A stretch of 64,000 bases of DNA, from positions 57,951 to 121,950 of the forward strand of contig JAINVK010000525.1 in assembly GCA_030068075.1 (NCBI GenBank), read 5' to 3'. This stretch comes from Paguma larvata (taxonomy: Eukaryota; Chordata; Mammalia; Carnivora; Viverridae). This document shows, piece by piece, positions 55,230-64,000 of this stretch. Under the pieces are notes generated by a model. That model did not search any database and had not been told where the DNA came from. It was given only the letters and a program-made list of their open reading frames with translations. Position 1 is the stretch's first letter. Each line of letters begins with the position of its first letter. Made by a program: the position numbers and the translations under genes.

Positions 55230-55452
55230 AAAAATTTTTTTAATGTTTATTTATTTTGGAGAGAGAGACAGAGACAGAACGTGAGCAGGAGAAGGACAGG
55301 GAGAAGACAGAGACACGACTCTGAAGCAGGCTCCAGACTCTGAGCTGTCAGCACAGAACTGGACACAGGGCTCGAACTCACGAACCACGAACCACGAGAT
55401 CACGACCTGAGCCGAAATAGGATACTTAACTGACTGAGCTACCCAGGTGCCC
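55230..55452 (-). mobile_element. CanSINE, minus, with TSD-like flanks
   Basis: aatgtttatttattttggag to tgagctacccaggtgccc. The flanks gtgaatccactttttaaa and gtgaaaccacttaaaa are a diverged target-site duplication. Confidence 0.92.
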
Positions 55453-55541
55453 TGGAGTGAAACCACTTAAAACAAGGACCAGAATTTTGTAGTTAATAGT
55501 GGGGGGGAGGAAAACAAAGTCCAAATTATAACAGTAAGTTA

Positions 55542-55727
55542 GGGACTCTTGGGTTAATCAGGCAGTAGAGCATCCGACTCTTAATTTTGGCTCAGGTCAG
55601 GATCCCAGGGTCCTGAGATGGAGCCCTGTTTCTGGCTCCACATGGAGCCTGCTTAAGATTCTCTCTCTCTTTCCCTCTGGCCCTCTCCCCTGTTTGTGCA
55701 ATCTCTCTCTCTAAAATAAAAAAAAAA
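55542..55727 (+). mobile_element. Older carnivore CanSINE subtype, plus
   Basis: gggactcttgggttaatcag, ctccacatggagcctgctta and a short CT block ending in poly(A) differ from the felid-type copies and look like an older, carnivore-wide subtype. Confidence 0.7.
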
Positions 55728-56600
55728 TACGTTAATTTTATCTAAGTATTCATTTTTAGAATTATGAGTCAATATTAGGAGTGGAGGGGAAAGATGAATT
55801 TTTCTGGCAAAAATACATGATGAATCATGGGATAGTCTTCACTTGACATTGAAAGTCAGAGGAATGATCACAGTAAAGGTTTTTGTTGTTTTTTTCCCCC
55901 GCAGAATTATTTGCTCTCGTAAGCAATCCTCCACCCCCGTCGCCCACTTCTAGCTTCTCTTGGTCTTATTTATTTCTACCATTTTCCTTTGAGCATCTGG
56001 CGGGTCATTATTATGGCTCCACGGCCAGATTCTGTGTCCCTTTCATTGGCTTCATGAGGTTCTGCATCTTTGTAGATCCGCAAGACCGTTTTGCTGTCCG
56101 TTTGTGTGGTACTTGCGCTGTAGTCTCCTATGATCCTGTCATGGAAGATCCCCGAAGATCGGTTCTGCAGCTGCTTTAGTGAAGGGGCCTGGGTCGTTGG
56201 TGCATTCCTAAGAATGAGTTCAGTGGTGAGTGTGTTTCCTGACGAAGCCTTTGTCTTGCGTCCTATCTCTTCCCCATTGTGTCTTGTTTGAACATTAAGG
56301 ACCCTCTGTTCTGTAGGTGTGATCTGACGGGCTCTATCACAACCCTCCTGTGGACCTTGTCATATGCAGATAAGATAAGCCAAGAGAGTCACATTGAGTC
56401 TTTAGTGACGTTTAAATCTTTTCGACAAGGACTCCTGCCTGGTAACCCACCAATCCTCACAACAGTTGTGGACGTGTGTAGTATAATTTATATTTTTTAA
56501 AACTGAAATTGAAGGCTATGTATTTATCCTAATTATATTTCCCATTAACATTCTTCATCTCCTCTTGTTCAACTTGTCAACGTCCGTTTGGACGGTGTCT
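55728..56600. other. Non-coding, unassigned
   Basis: A 98-codon plus-strand frame (55,883-56,179) has no known relative, and none of it resembles VOPP1 exons 2 to 5. Nothing else recognised. Confidence 0.4.
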
Positions 56601-56602
56601 CT

Positions 56603-56925
56603 GTCCATTTGGGCTGCTCTAACAAAATAGGCGCCTCCGGCTCTGGAGGCTGGGAAGTCTAAGAAGGCGGGCCCGGCGTGGTTGAGTCCTGTGAGGGCCG
56701 TCTTCCTGATTCGTAGCCAAACGCCGTCTGGCCATGTCCTCACTTGGTAGAAGGAGCAAGGGGTCCCTGTGGCATCTCTTTTATTAGAGCACTAATCCCA
56801 TTCGTGAGAGCTTTGTGACCTACACCTCCCAGAGGCCCCCCCTGCTGATACCATCACATCGGGCGTTAGGATTTCAACATACGGATTTCGAGGGGACACG
56901 AACATATGGATGTTAGCAGATGATG
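56603..56925 (-). mobile_element. MLT1-type LTR, antisense
   Basis: tccatttgggctgctctaac, ctggaggctgggaagtctaa, gtcctcacttggtagaagga and accatcacatcgggcgttag follow the reverse complement of MLT1 along nearly its full length, with one internal deletion after caaaatag. Confidence 0.78.
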
Positions 56926-57822
56926 ACATGACCATGTGTTGGAGAATCTCAACTTTTGGTGCACCGGCTGGGAGTCTTTGAGAAAATTACTTAAGCTCTC
57001 ATTGACTCAGCCGATTCACTTGTAAAAGGAGAAACGCCTTTTCGTGTTGAGGGAGGCCAGGGGGAAAATCCCCCACCTGAAACCTAACTCTTTGTGTAGG
57101 CTGGACAACAGACTGTGAACGTCCTCTCCAGGCAGGCCCCGGGCATCTCTATTTTTTAACAGACGCACAGTGCTTCTGAGGAGATGGTGACATGGCGGTC
57201 TTTAGTCAGCGGCTAACCTGGTTGCTGCAGGGCCCTGAAAGTACCACATGCTCTCTGCTCCTTTCCCTCCTCTCTTCCTTTGCCGTTTGAACTCTCACCG
57301 TAGTGCAGGCTGCCCGGGTGACGTCTGGGAAGACGGTGCTGATCGTTCCCTCGGGTGTGAGTTAAGCGCCAGCCCCGGGCCAGCCACTTTGAGGCTCTCT
57401 TAGTGCAGGTGTTTTAATTGCCTGTTTATGGTCTGTGAACCCTTGAGACCTTAACCTAGAGGACCTTGGTGCAGACAAGTTTAGCAGATGGGGTGGGGGG
57501 GGGGATGGCATCGGGAGCTGGATGCAGAGGTGAGCCTCAGAGTACAGAATGTGGTTTTGTTGAGAAATGAGCAGGTGAGCAGGGGGGAACGGTGCAGATC
57601 TATTTTAGATTTAGTGGAAAGAGGTTGGGGCAACCGTGGTGAGATATCTTTTTGTTTTTGTTGTTCTTGTTTTTATTAAAGTAAGTCATGGAGGTGAGTT
57701 GGAAAGGGTCTGAACTTGAAGCAATGGCAAAGGCTAAGAGGGCTGTTGTGGGAAGGGCCACTTGGGAAGCTGGATACCTGTGCCTCACAGAGCATCCATG
57801 GCTGAGATTCACAACGAGTGTT
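56926..57822. other. Non-coding, unassigned
   Basis: Nothing beyond a ten-base G run near 57,493-57,502. Confidence 0.4.
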
Positions 57823-57892
57823 CCTTCCTTTCCTTTCCTTTCCTTCCTTCCTTCCTTCCCTTCCTTCCCTTCCCTTCCCTTCCTTTCTTTCT
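57823..57892. repeat. (TTCC)n microsatellite
   Basis: Imperfect ttcc and tttcc units directly ahead of the next SINE tail, probably grown from it. Confidence 0.9.
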
Positions 57893-57895
57893 TCA

Positions 57896-58105
57896 ACTTT
57901 TTTAAAACTTTATTCATTTATTTTGAGAGCGAGAATATGAGCAGGGGCGGGCCAGAGAGGAGGACATAGGATCCCAGGCAGGCTCTGTGCTGACAGCACA
58001 GAGGAAAACTCTGACTCTTGATCTCAGCTCAGCTCTTGATCTCAAGGTGGTGAGTTCAAGCTCTGCGTTGGGTTTCGTGCGCGGTGTGGAGCCTAGTTAA
58101 AAACA
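57896..58105. mobile_element. Composite of two CanSINE fragments
   Basis: A minus-oriented tail half (aaactttattcatttatttt to gctctgtgctgacagcacag) is joined at about 58,000 to a plus-oriented fragment (actcttgatctcagctcagc to gcggtgtggagcctagttaa). Confidence 0.7.
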
Positions 58106-58117
58106 AAACAGAACAAA

Positions 58118-58880
58118 CGATCCTGAGGTATCAGCACATACCTGTCAGAATGGCTAAAATTAATAGCACAGGTAACAACAGATGTTGGTGAGGATGCAGA
58201 GAAAGAGGAACCCCTTTGCACTGTTGGTAGGAATGCAAACTGGTGTAGCCACCCTGGAAAACAGTATGGAGGTTCCTCAACAAGTTGAAGATAGAATTAC
58301 CCTATGATCTAGCAGTTGCACTACTAAGTGTTTACCCAAAGGATACAAAAATATGAATTTGAAGGGATACATGGACCCTGATGTTTATAGCAGCATTATG
58401 AATAATAGCTAAATTATGGAAAGAGCACACATGTCCATTGACTGACGAGTGGCTAAAGAAGATATAATACACATACCGATACAATGGAATATTACTCAGC
58501 CACCAAAAAGAGTGAAATCTTGCCATTTGCAATGGTATGGATGGAGCTAGAGTGTATTACGCTAAGCAAAATAAGTCAGAGAAAGACAAATACCTTATGA
58601 TTCCACTCATGTGGAATTTAAGAAACAAAACAGAGGAACATTGGGGGAGAAAGAGGGCAAAAGCTCTTTGCTATAGAGAACAAAGTGAGGGTTGCTGGAG
58701 GGGAGTTGAATGGGGGGATATGTTAGATGGGTGTTGGGTATGAAGAAGGTCACTTGTGATGAGCACTGGATGTTATATGTAAGTGACAAATCACTCAATT
58801 CTACTCTTGAAACTAATATCACACTTTTTGTTCACTACCTGGAATTTAAATAAAAACTTGAAACTAAAAAATAAACAAAT
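58118..58880 (+). mobile_element. LINE-1 3' end
   Basis: ORF2 end (tatcagcacatacctgtcag, ggtaggaatgcaaactggtg, gccaccctggaaaacagtat) and 3' UTR (aactaatatcacactttttg) with an A-rich tail. The coding frame is broken. Confidence 0.92.
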
Positions 58881-58984
58881 AAATAAGATGATGGTGATGA
58901 TGTGATTGCTAGCGGTTACTAGTTAAACTAGAGTGAAAAACTGGTTTTTAAAATTTTGATACTTTTATGATTTCCTTCATTCTC

Positions 58985-60195
58985 TTCCCTCCCCCCCAGC
59001 TTTACTGAGGTACATTTGCCAAATAAGTTTTATATATTTAAGGTGTACAAAGTGGTGTTTTGATATAGGTACACATTGTGAAAAGATTACCACCGTCAAG
59101 CTAATTAACACATTCATCACCTCACATAATGGTCTTTTGTGTATGTGTGGTGAGAACACTTAAGGGCAACTCTCTCTGCAAATTTCAAGTCTACAGTACA
59201 GTTTGATTAACTGTCGTCAGCACCCTGTCCCGTAGTCATCCAGACCGTATTCATCCTGCACCGAATTTTTGTACCCTGTGACTAATATTTCCCTGTTTTT
59301 CTCTTCTCCCAACCTTGATTGCTGTTCTAGTCTCTGCTTTTAGGAGTTTGACTTTTTTAGAGTCCATATATAAATGAAATAATGTAGTAATTTTTGTCTG
59401 TGTCTGGCTTATTTCAATGAGTATCATGTCCTCCAGGTTCATTCATGTTGTGAAAATGGCTGAATTCTTTTCTTTTTAAAGGAGGAATAATGTTATATTA
59501 TTTATCTATAGCTTTTTAAATATACATTTATCCTTTGACACTTAGGTTGTTTCCTTGGCTATTGCGGGTAATGCCGCAATGAACACGAGGGTTCAGATAT
59601 CTCTTCAAGACAGTGATTTTATTTCTTTTGGGTACATCCCCAGAAGCGAGAGCGCTGGATCACATAGGAGTTCTATTTTTAAATTTTTGAGGAACCGCCA
59701 TAGCATTTTCCATCGTGGGGGTACCAGTTTATATTCCCACCCACAGAGTAGAGCAGTTCCCTTGCCAACAGTCGTTATCTCTTGCGTTTTTGATAGTAGC
59801 CATCCTGACAGGTGGAAGGGGGCATCTCATTGTGGTTTTGATTTGCCTTTCCCTGAAGATTAGTGATGATGAGCCTTTTTTCATCTGCCTGTTGGCCATT
59901 ACTGTGTCTTCTTCGGAAAAATATCTATTCAGGTACTTTGCCTATTTTTCAATTGTCTTATGTGTTTCTTTGCTATTGAATTGTAGGAGTTTCTTGTATA
60001 TTTTACATATTAACCCCTTATCGGATAATATGGTTTGCAATTGTTTTCTGCCATCCCATAGGTTGCCTTTTCGTTTTATCGATTGTTTCCTTTGCTGCGC
60101 AGAAGCGTTGTTTTTTTTTGTTTTAGTTAGATGTAGTCTCACGTGTTTGTTTTTGCTTTTGTTGCCTGTGCTTTCGGTGTCATATTGAAAAAAAA
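58985..60195 (-). mobile_element. Older LINE-1, antisense
   Basis: agctttactgaggtacattt, tatatttaaggtgtacaaag, gaataatgttatattattta and caggtggaagggggcatctc are antisense L1 3' UTR and ORF2 blocks. The element is more diverged than the 58.1 kb copy and ends at a poly(A) of about 15 bases. Confidence 0.88.
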
Positions 60196-60389
60196 AAAAA
60201 AATCAGTGCAGCATCGCGTCCATTGTTCAAGTGAGCCAAATGAAGCCCAAGAGGTTCAGATTACCTTCCCAGACCGCTCATTTGTCCCTTCACTGTGGAT
60301 GTCTCCTGGGTTTGATTGAGGACTTTCTATTCTTAATCTCGCAAAGGTCCTTGGGAGTCTCATCCACAGCTACATTTTCAGCGATCGCG

Positions 60390-60995
60390 TGTGTGTGTGT
60401 GCTAATGTCTCCAAAATCTATATCTCTAAGCCGAGAATTCCCTGCGGAGCCCCGGCCTCTATCGATCCAGTTGTCTAATTGAAATCTCTGCCACGGTAGC
60501 CGAGAGGCCTCCCAGACCCTGGGTCTGAAACAGCTCACTCTTTCTGTTGTCCTCTGTTGTCTCCATCTCGGTGGCCATACCGCTCCTCCGGGACGCTACT
60601 CCAGAAACCTGGGGGCATTCCAGCCGTGCCCTCTTCGCATCCTGTACTGTCTGCAAGTCCTGTTGATTCTTCCTCCTTCTAATTTCTAGAATGCCTCCCC
60701 AGGCCTCTATTTTGTCTACACCTCAGTCCAGGCTCTTCAGTCTGTGTGCCACCCTCCTCCTTCTACCCACGTGGTCTCTTGACACTGTAATCCAACCTGT
60801 CACTTCCCTCCTTGAAATCCGTGAATGGAACTAAAATTCCAACGAGTCTTAGTTCATGGTGCCCTTCAGGGCCCTGTCAGTTCTCCAGGTGGTAGGTGGG
60901 TGAGCTGTCCTGTGCCAAGCCTTACTGACCCCATCCTCGTGCCCTAACCAGATGCTGTGGCCCATAGTGAGGTAGCAGGCAGTGCACATTTTTAT
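60390..60995 (+). mobile_element. L2-type LINE fragment, sense
   Basis: aatgtctccaaaatctatat, agtcctgttgattcttcctc and gtcacttccctccttgaaat follow the order of the L2 3' region. Strongly diverged. Confidence 0.6.
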
Positions 60996-61431
60996 ATGTT
61001 TCATCTTTTGAGAATGAACTGATCCCTGTAAAGGTTTTGGAGCCTGTCTCATCAGCAGTAAATGCGCGGGGAGGAATGCCTTTGTGTGGGTAGTACTCTC
61101 TGCCTCTCCTTTTTACCAGTGATCACATTTTTTGGATAAGCTTTTTCATTTTGGAAGTGGCAGAAGATAGGAGGGAAAGAGACCCAAGATCATACATTTC
61201 GAACAGGCTGAGTAGCAGCCAGGGTGGCCAAGACGCATCCCTCCAGACGTGCCTGTCACAGCCTAGTCTTTCTGAGTGGCGTTCCCTGAGTTGTACAGTG
61301 CACAGCCTGTGACGCTGAGTAGGACAGACCTGGGAACAGCCCTGCTGTGAGGCTTCAGCGTCTGGACGGAAGTGACGCCTGGCTGCGAGGCCTAGGAAGA
61401 ATGTGAATGAAGGTAAGGGTGCACAGGAACA

Positions 61432-61516
61432 TGTGCACACAGGAGTGTGTGTGCACGTGTGTGCGTGTGTATGCGTGCGTGTGCGTGTGTATGCGTGCGT
61501 GTGTGTGTGTGTGTAG
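61432..61516. repeat. Compound (TG)/(TGCG) microsatellite
   Basis: tgtgtgcacgtgtgtgcgtg units, with two near-identical 20-base blocks (gtgtgcgtgtgtatgcgtgc), ending in pure TG. Confidence 0.88.
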
Positions 61517-61749
61517 CGTAGAAAAGGAAGCACAGTATTACCAGTGCAATCACAGACTGAGGATGGGGGCGTCCGTATATGGTCGTATACGACTTAACAT
61601 GGTGTGTGTGTTGCTGGGGGTGGGGATTGTAGGGTTGAGAACGGGGGTGTGGAGACTTGTGTACGATCGAGGGACGTAATCTACCTCTGACCCCCAGTGT
61701 GTTGCATTGGTTTCTTTAAGGGAAATATTTAAACCAAAACCAAAATTGT

Positions 61750-61985
61750 TAGGCCTAGATTTGTAATGGAAATATTATAGCCTCAACAAGGACAAAAAGA
61801 TTGAGGCAGAGGGAAGAGAGAGGAGGATGGGCTAGATAGGTGACGGGCGTTAGGGAGGGCACTTGTTGGGATGAGCACTGGGTCTTATACACAAGCGATG
61901 AATTCTTAAATTTACTTCTGAAACCAATGTTACACCATATGTCAACTAAGTAGAATTTAAATAAAAATTTGGAAAAACATTCTTT
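61750..61985 (+). mobile_element. LINE-1 3' UTR end
   Basis: gttgggatgagcactgggtc, gaaaccaatgttacaccata and tcaactaagtagaatttaaa followed by an A-rich tail form the L1 terminus. Confidence 0.9.
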
Positions 61986-64000
61986 GTTTTGTATAGATGA
62001 ATTGGAGCTTACAACCTCTAGTTGTAACCTAGTAGCCCTGGCTTAGGGTCTGTATCATAGGTAAACGTCCTGTGTGTCCCTTGCTAGCCTCTCGTTTTCC
62101 TTCCGTTGGAAGGAGGCCCCTTACCGAGATTTGTGTTTGTGCGGATTGCATTAGCACGCCCCGACTCCTCCTCCCAGGTGGTGCAGAAGTAGAAATGAAC
62201 ATGCCTCGCCATTAAATTCTGCAGCGTGGTGGAACTAATTGTTAGCGGTTACATTTAAAACTGTCTCCCAAACCTCTCCTTCTTGGGAAGAAGATTCTCA
62301 AATCCAAAATGTAAAAAGTAGGTAGTATAACAGATGAACTTCAGGTCTAACATTGCCTCCTGCTCCGGTGACACAGATATTAGGAATGAGGTTATGAGAT
62401 GTAATTAACTTCTACGCCTAAACTGTGACTCCCCGGATGCTTCCACGTTCACTTGACTTTAGGAAGCTCGGCAGCGGCAGTGATGTTGTCAAGCATTTGT
62501 CGTGTTTCTGTAGCTGTAACATTGAAGCCCAGACAGAATGCTCTACCCTGACTTTGATTAGAATAGTGCAAGGCACAGATCTTGGTTGCGTGTCTTTCTA
62601 ACGTGTGTGAGCAGTCGTTGATCAAGAGTTGGGTGCCACCCCAGGCGCCCCTAAGAATTTTTTTAAAAGAGGGATTTTGTATAGAAAACGTCCACATGCT
62701 CTTGTCGGGAAAGGAGGTGATGGGAAAGTGTTCTTCGTTATCGTTGGATCTAGGTCTGTTTAGAATGTAGTATTTGGGGTAAAGGCAGTAGATAAAGCAG
62801 GACTCATCAGCAGCTACTTCCTTCTTCTGCTCCCAGGGTTAGTTGCTCTGTGCACAGAGCGTCAGCCCGCGGGAGCCTCACCTAATAGTCCACCCCGGGG
62901 GCAAGATGAGAACATAGAGCAGACCCTGTTTCCGAGGGTAGAAATAGGAAAAAGGGTCTCTAAGAACCTGGCGCCCTGCTCCAATCCAGTGGCAAAAGTG
63001 ATGTTTGAGGATCATTTGCTTCCTTAGCTTTGTCCAGATGAGCCACAGATCTGGGCATTTTAGTAGAAATTAAGCCATATACGTCTCTCTCCTATTGTGT
63101 GTGCTTGACCTTAGGCGTCTGTGTCCTGAGTGAAGGACAAAACATGAGGGGACTTGGGCCACCTGCTAGCCTTCTTTGTCCCATGACTGTACAAACGAGC
63201 CTTTGCTTCGTTAGCAGCCTGGGTGTTTCTAGTACCTGAGGATTGTTTATAGGAACTGACCCTGTCTTCCTCATCCGACCTTTAGGTGATTGAAGGTTTA
63301 TTTGGAACACTTGGTTTCCACCTGCCTAGACTGTCCATTATCTACGGGCACATCTCTTGGACGTGGCATTCTCCCTGCCAGGCAGGACCTCACGTGACCT
63401 CCCCCCCCCCCCCCCCCCCCTCCCTGCGCCTCCCGTCTGTCACGCCTCACAGGTGCACCTGTCCCCGAGAGCCCGTGTCTCCAGGTGATCGCCCCCGGCT
63501 ATTCATAGACAAAACGGTGATAAAACAAGACCCCTCCTCCTGCTAAGACTGTGGACTTTGTTAGGTATTAGGAGATGCTGGGACTGCATTACCGTGAAGT
63601 ACCTGTTGCAGAACCCACAATGCTCCCCCATCATCTTTCATATTATCTATTTAATCTGTCCTGGTGAGGGTGCTGGTAATTATGGACTATGTTCCCCAGA
63701 TTTCTATATGCAGTCTTGGGCCAGGAGGAGTATGGTCATTTCGAGCACAAGGCTGGTAAAAGTGAAGGCGATTAAAGTCCATTAGAGAGAATACACATAA
63801 AAGAGAGCTTTAAAATTACCAATAGCAAACTTGATCACCCACACACTGTACATTATTCGCTGGCCAGCACTGAGAAGTCAGCCTGTTTGGGAGACTATGT
63901 GTCATCTGAACGTTGATTAGGTTTGCTGCTAATGGGACTAACGTAGGTCAGTGTGAGGGATGACAAACACGCATTTTCGCCTGTCATGTGAGAAAATGAG
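61986..64000. other. Intron-like right end, no exon recognised
   Basis: A short antisense CanSINE head-like scrap lies at about 62,622-62,652 (ttgggtgccaccccaggcgc). A C homopolymer of about 20 bases lies at 63,401-63,421. VOPP1 exon 2 was searched for by its Cys-Trp-Tyr-Phe codons and not seen. Confidence 0.45.

Noticed and set aside
62449..62697. An 82-codon minus-strand frame
   Set aside because: It crosses a SINE scrap and has no splice or homology support.

Overview
Organism. This is mammalian nuclear DNA from a carnivore, most likely a cat (Felidae). The evidence is more than 20 copies of the tRNA-Lys-derived CanSINE of the felid type (head ggggcacctgggtggctcag, CT-rich middle, AATAAATAAACATT tail), several with clear target-site duplications, plus LINE-1 3' ends and old MaLR and L2 repeats. 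The three recognised gene families were named from memory of the human proteins; no search was run. PKD1L1 and VOPP1 both lie on human 7p. Genes are split into short exons, so most long open frames here are not genes. Layout. (1) 1-17.5 kb is GC-rich, with minisatellites and polypurine tracts. It carries seven exons of the 3' half of PKD1L1 on the minus strand (11,364 down to 2,085), all in frame with consensus splice sites. One exon between 9.3 and 7.4 kb must be missing from my model because the phases do not join, and no exon upstream of 11,364 can be found. (2) 18.3-31.7 kb is a patchwork of duplications: an MLT1 LTR cut by a fragment of VOPP1-flanking DNA, an L1/LTR segment whose inverted near-identical copy lies at 45.2 kb, a broken ERV pol, two copies of VOPP1 exon 1, and between those copies a palindromic minisatellite of about 2.2 kb. 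(3) 32.6-36.9 kb, minus strand, holds a complete six-exon gene of 374 codons related to the N-terminal half of RALGDS. It has the Ras-exchanger REM module, no catalytic RasGEF domain, and ends in a hydrophobic tail. (4) 39-64 kb is AT-richer, intron-like DNA with many SINEs and L1 pieces. It includes a diverged but spliceable VOPP1 exon 2 at 43.08 kb and a third, best-preserved VOPP1 exon 1 with a CpG-rich promoter at 53.1 kb. How it fits together. The plus strand looks like a partial tandem array of VOPP1-like units (exon 1 copies at 28.0, 31.1 and 53.1 kb; exon 2 at 43.1 kb), with the RALGDS-like gene antisense inside the first unit's intron. This array abuts a PKD1L1 piece that has lost its upstream exons. 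The region therefore looks like a duplication-rich rearrangement boundary, or an assembly join, and the RALGDS-like gene and the palindrome are the most novel items.
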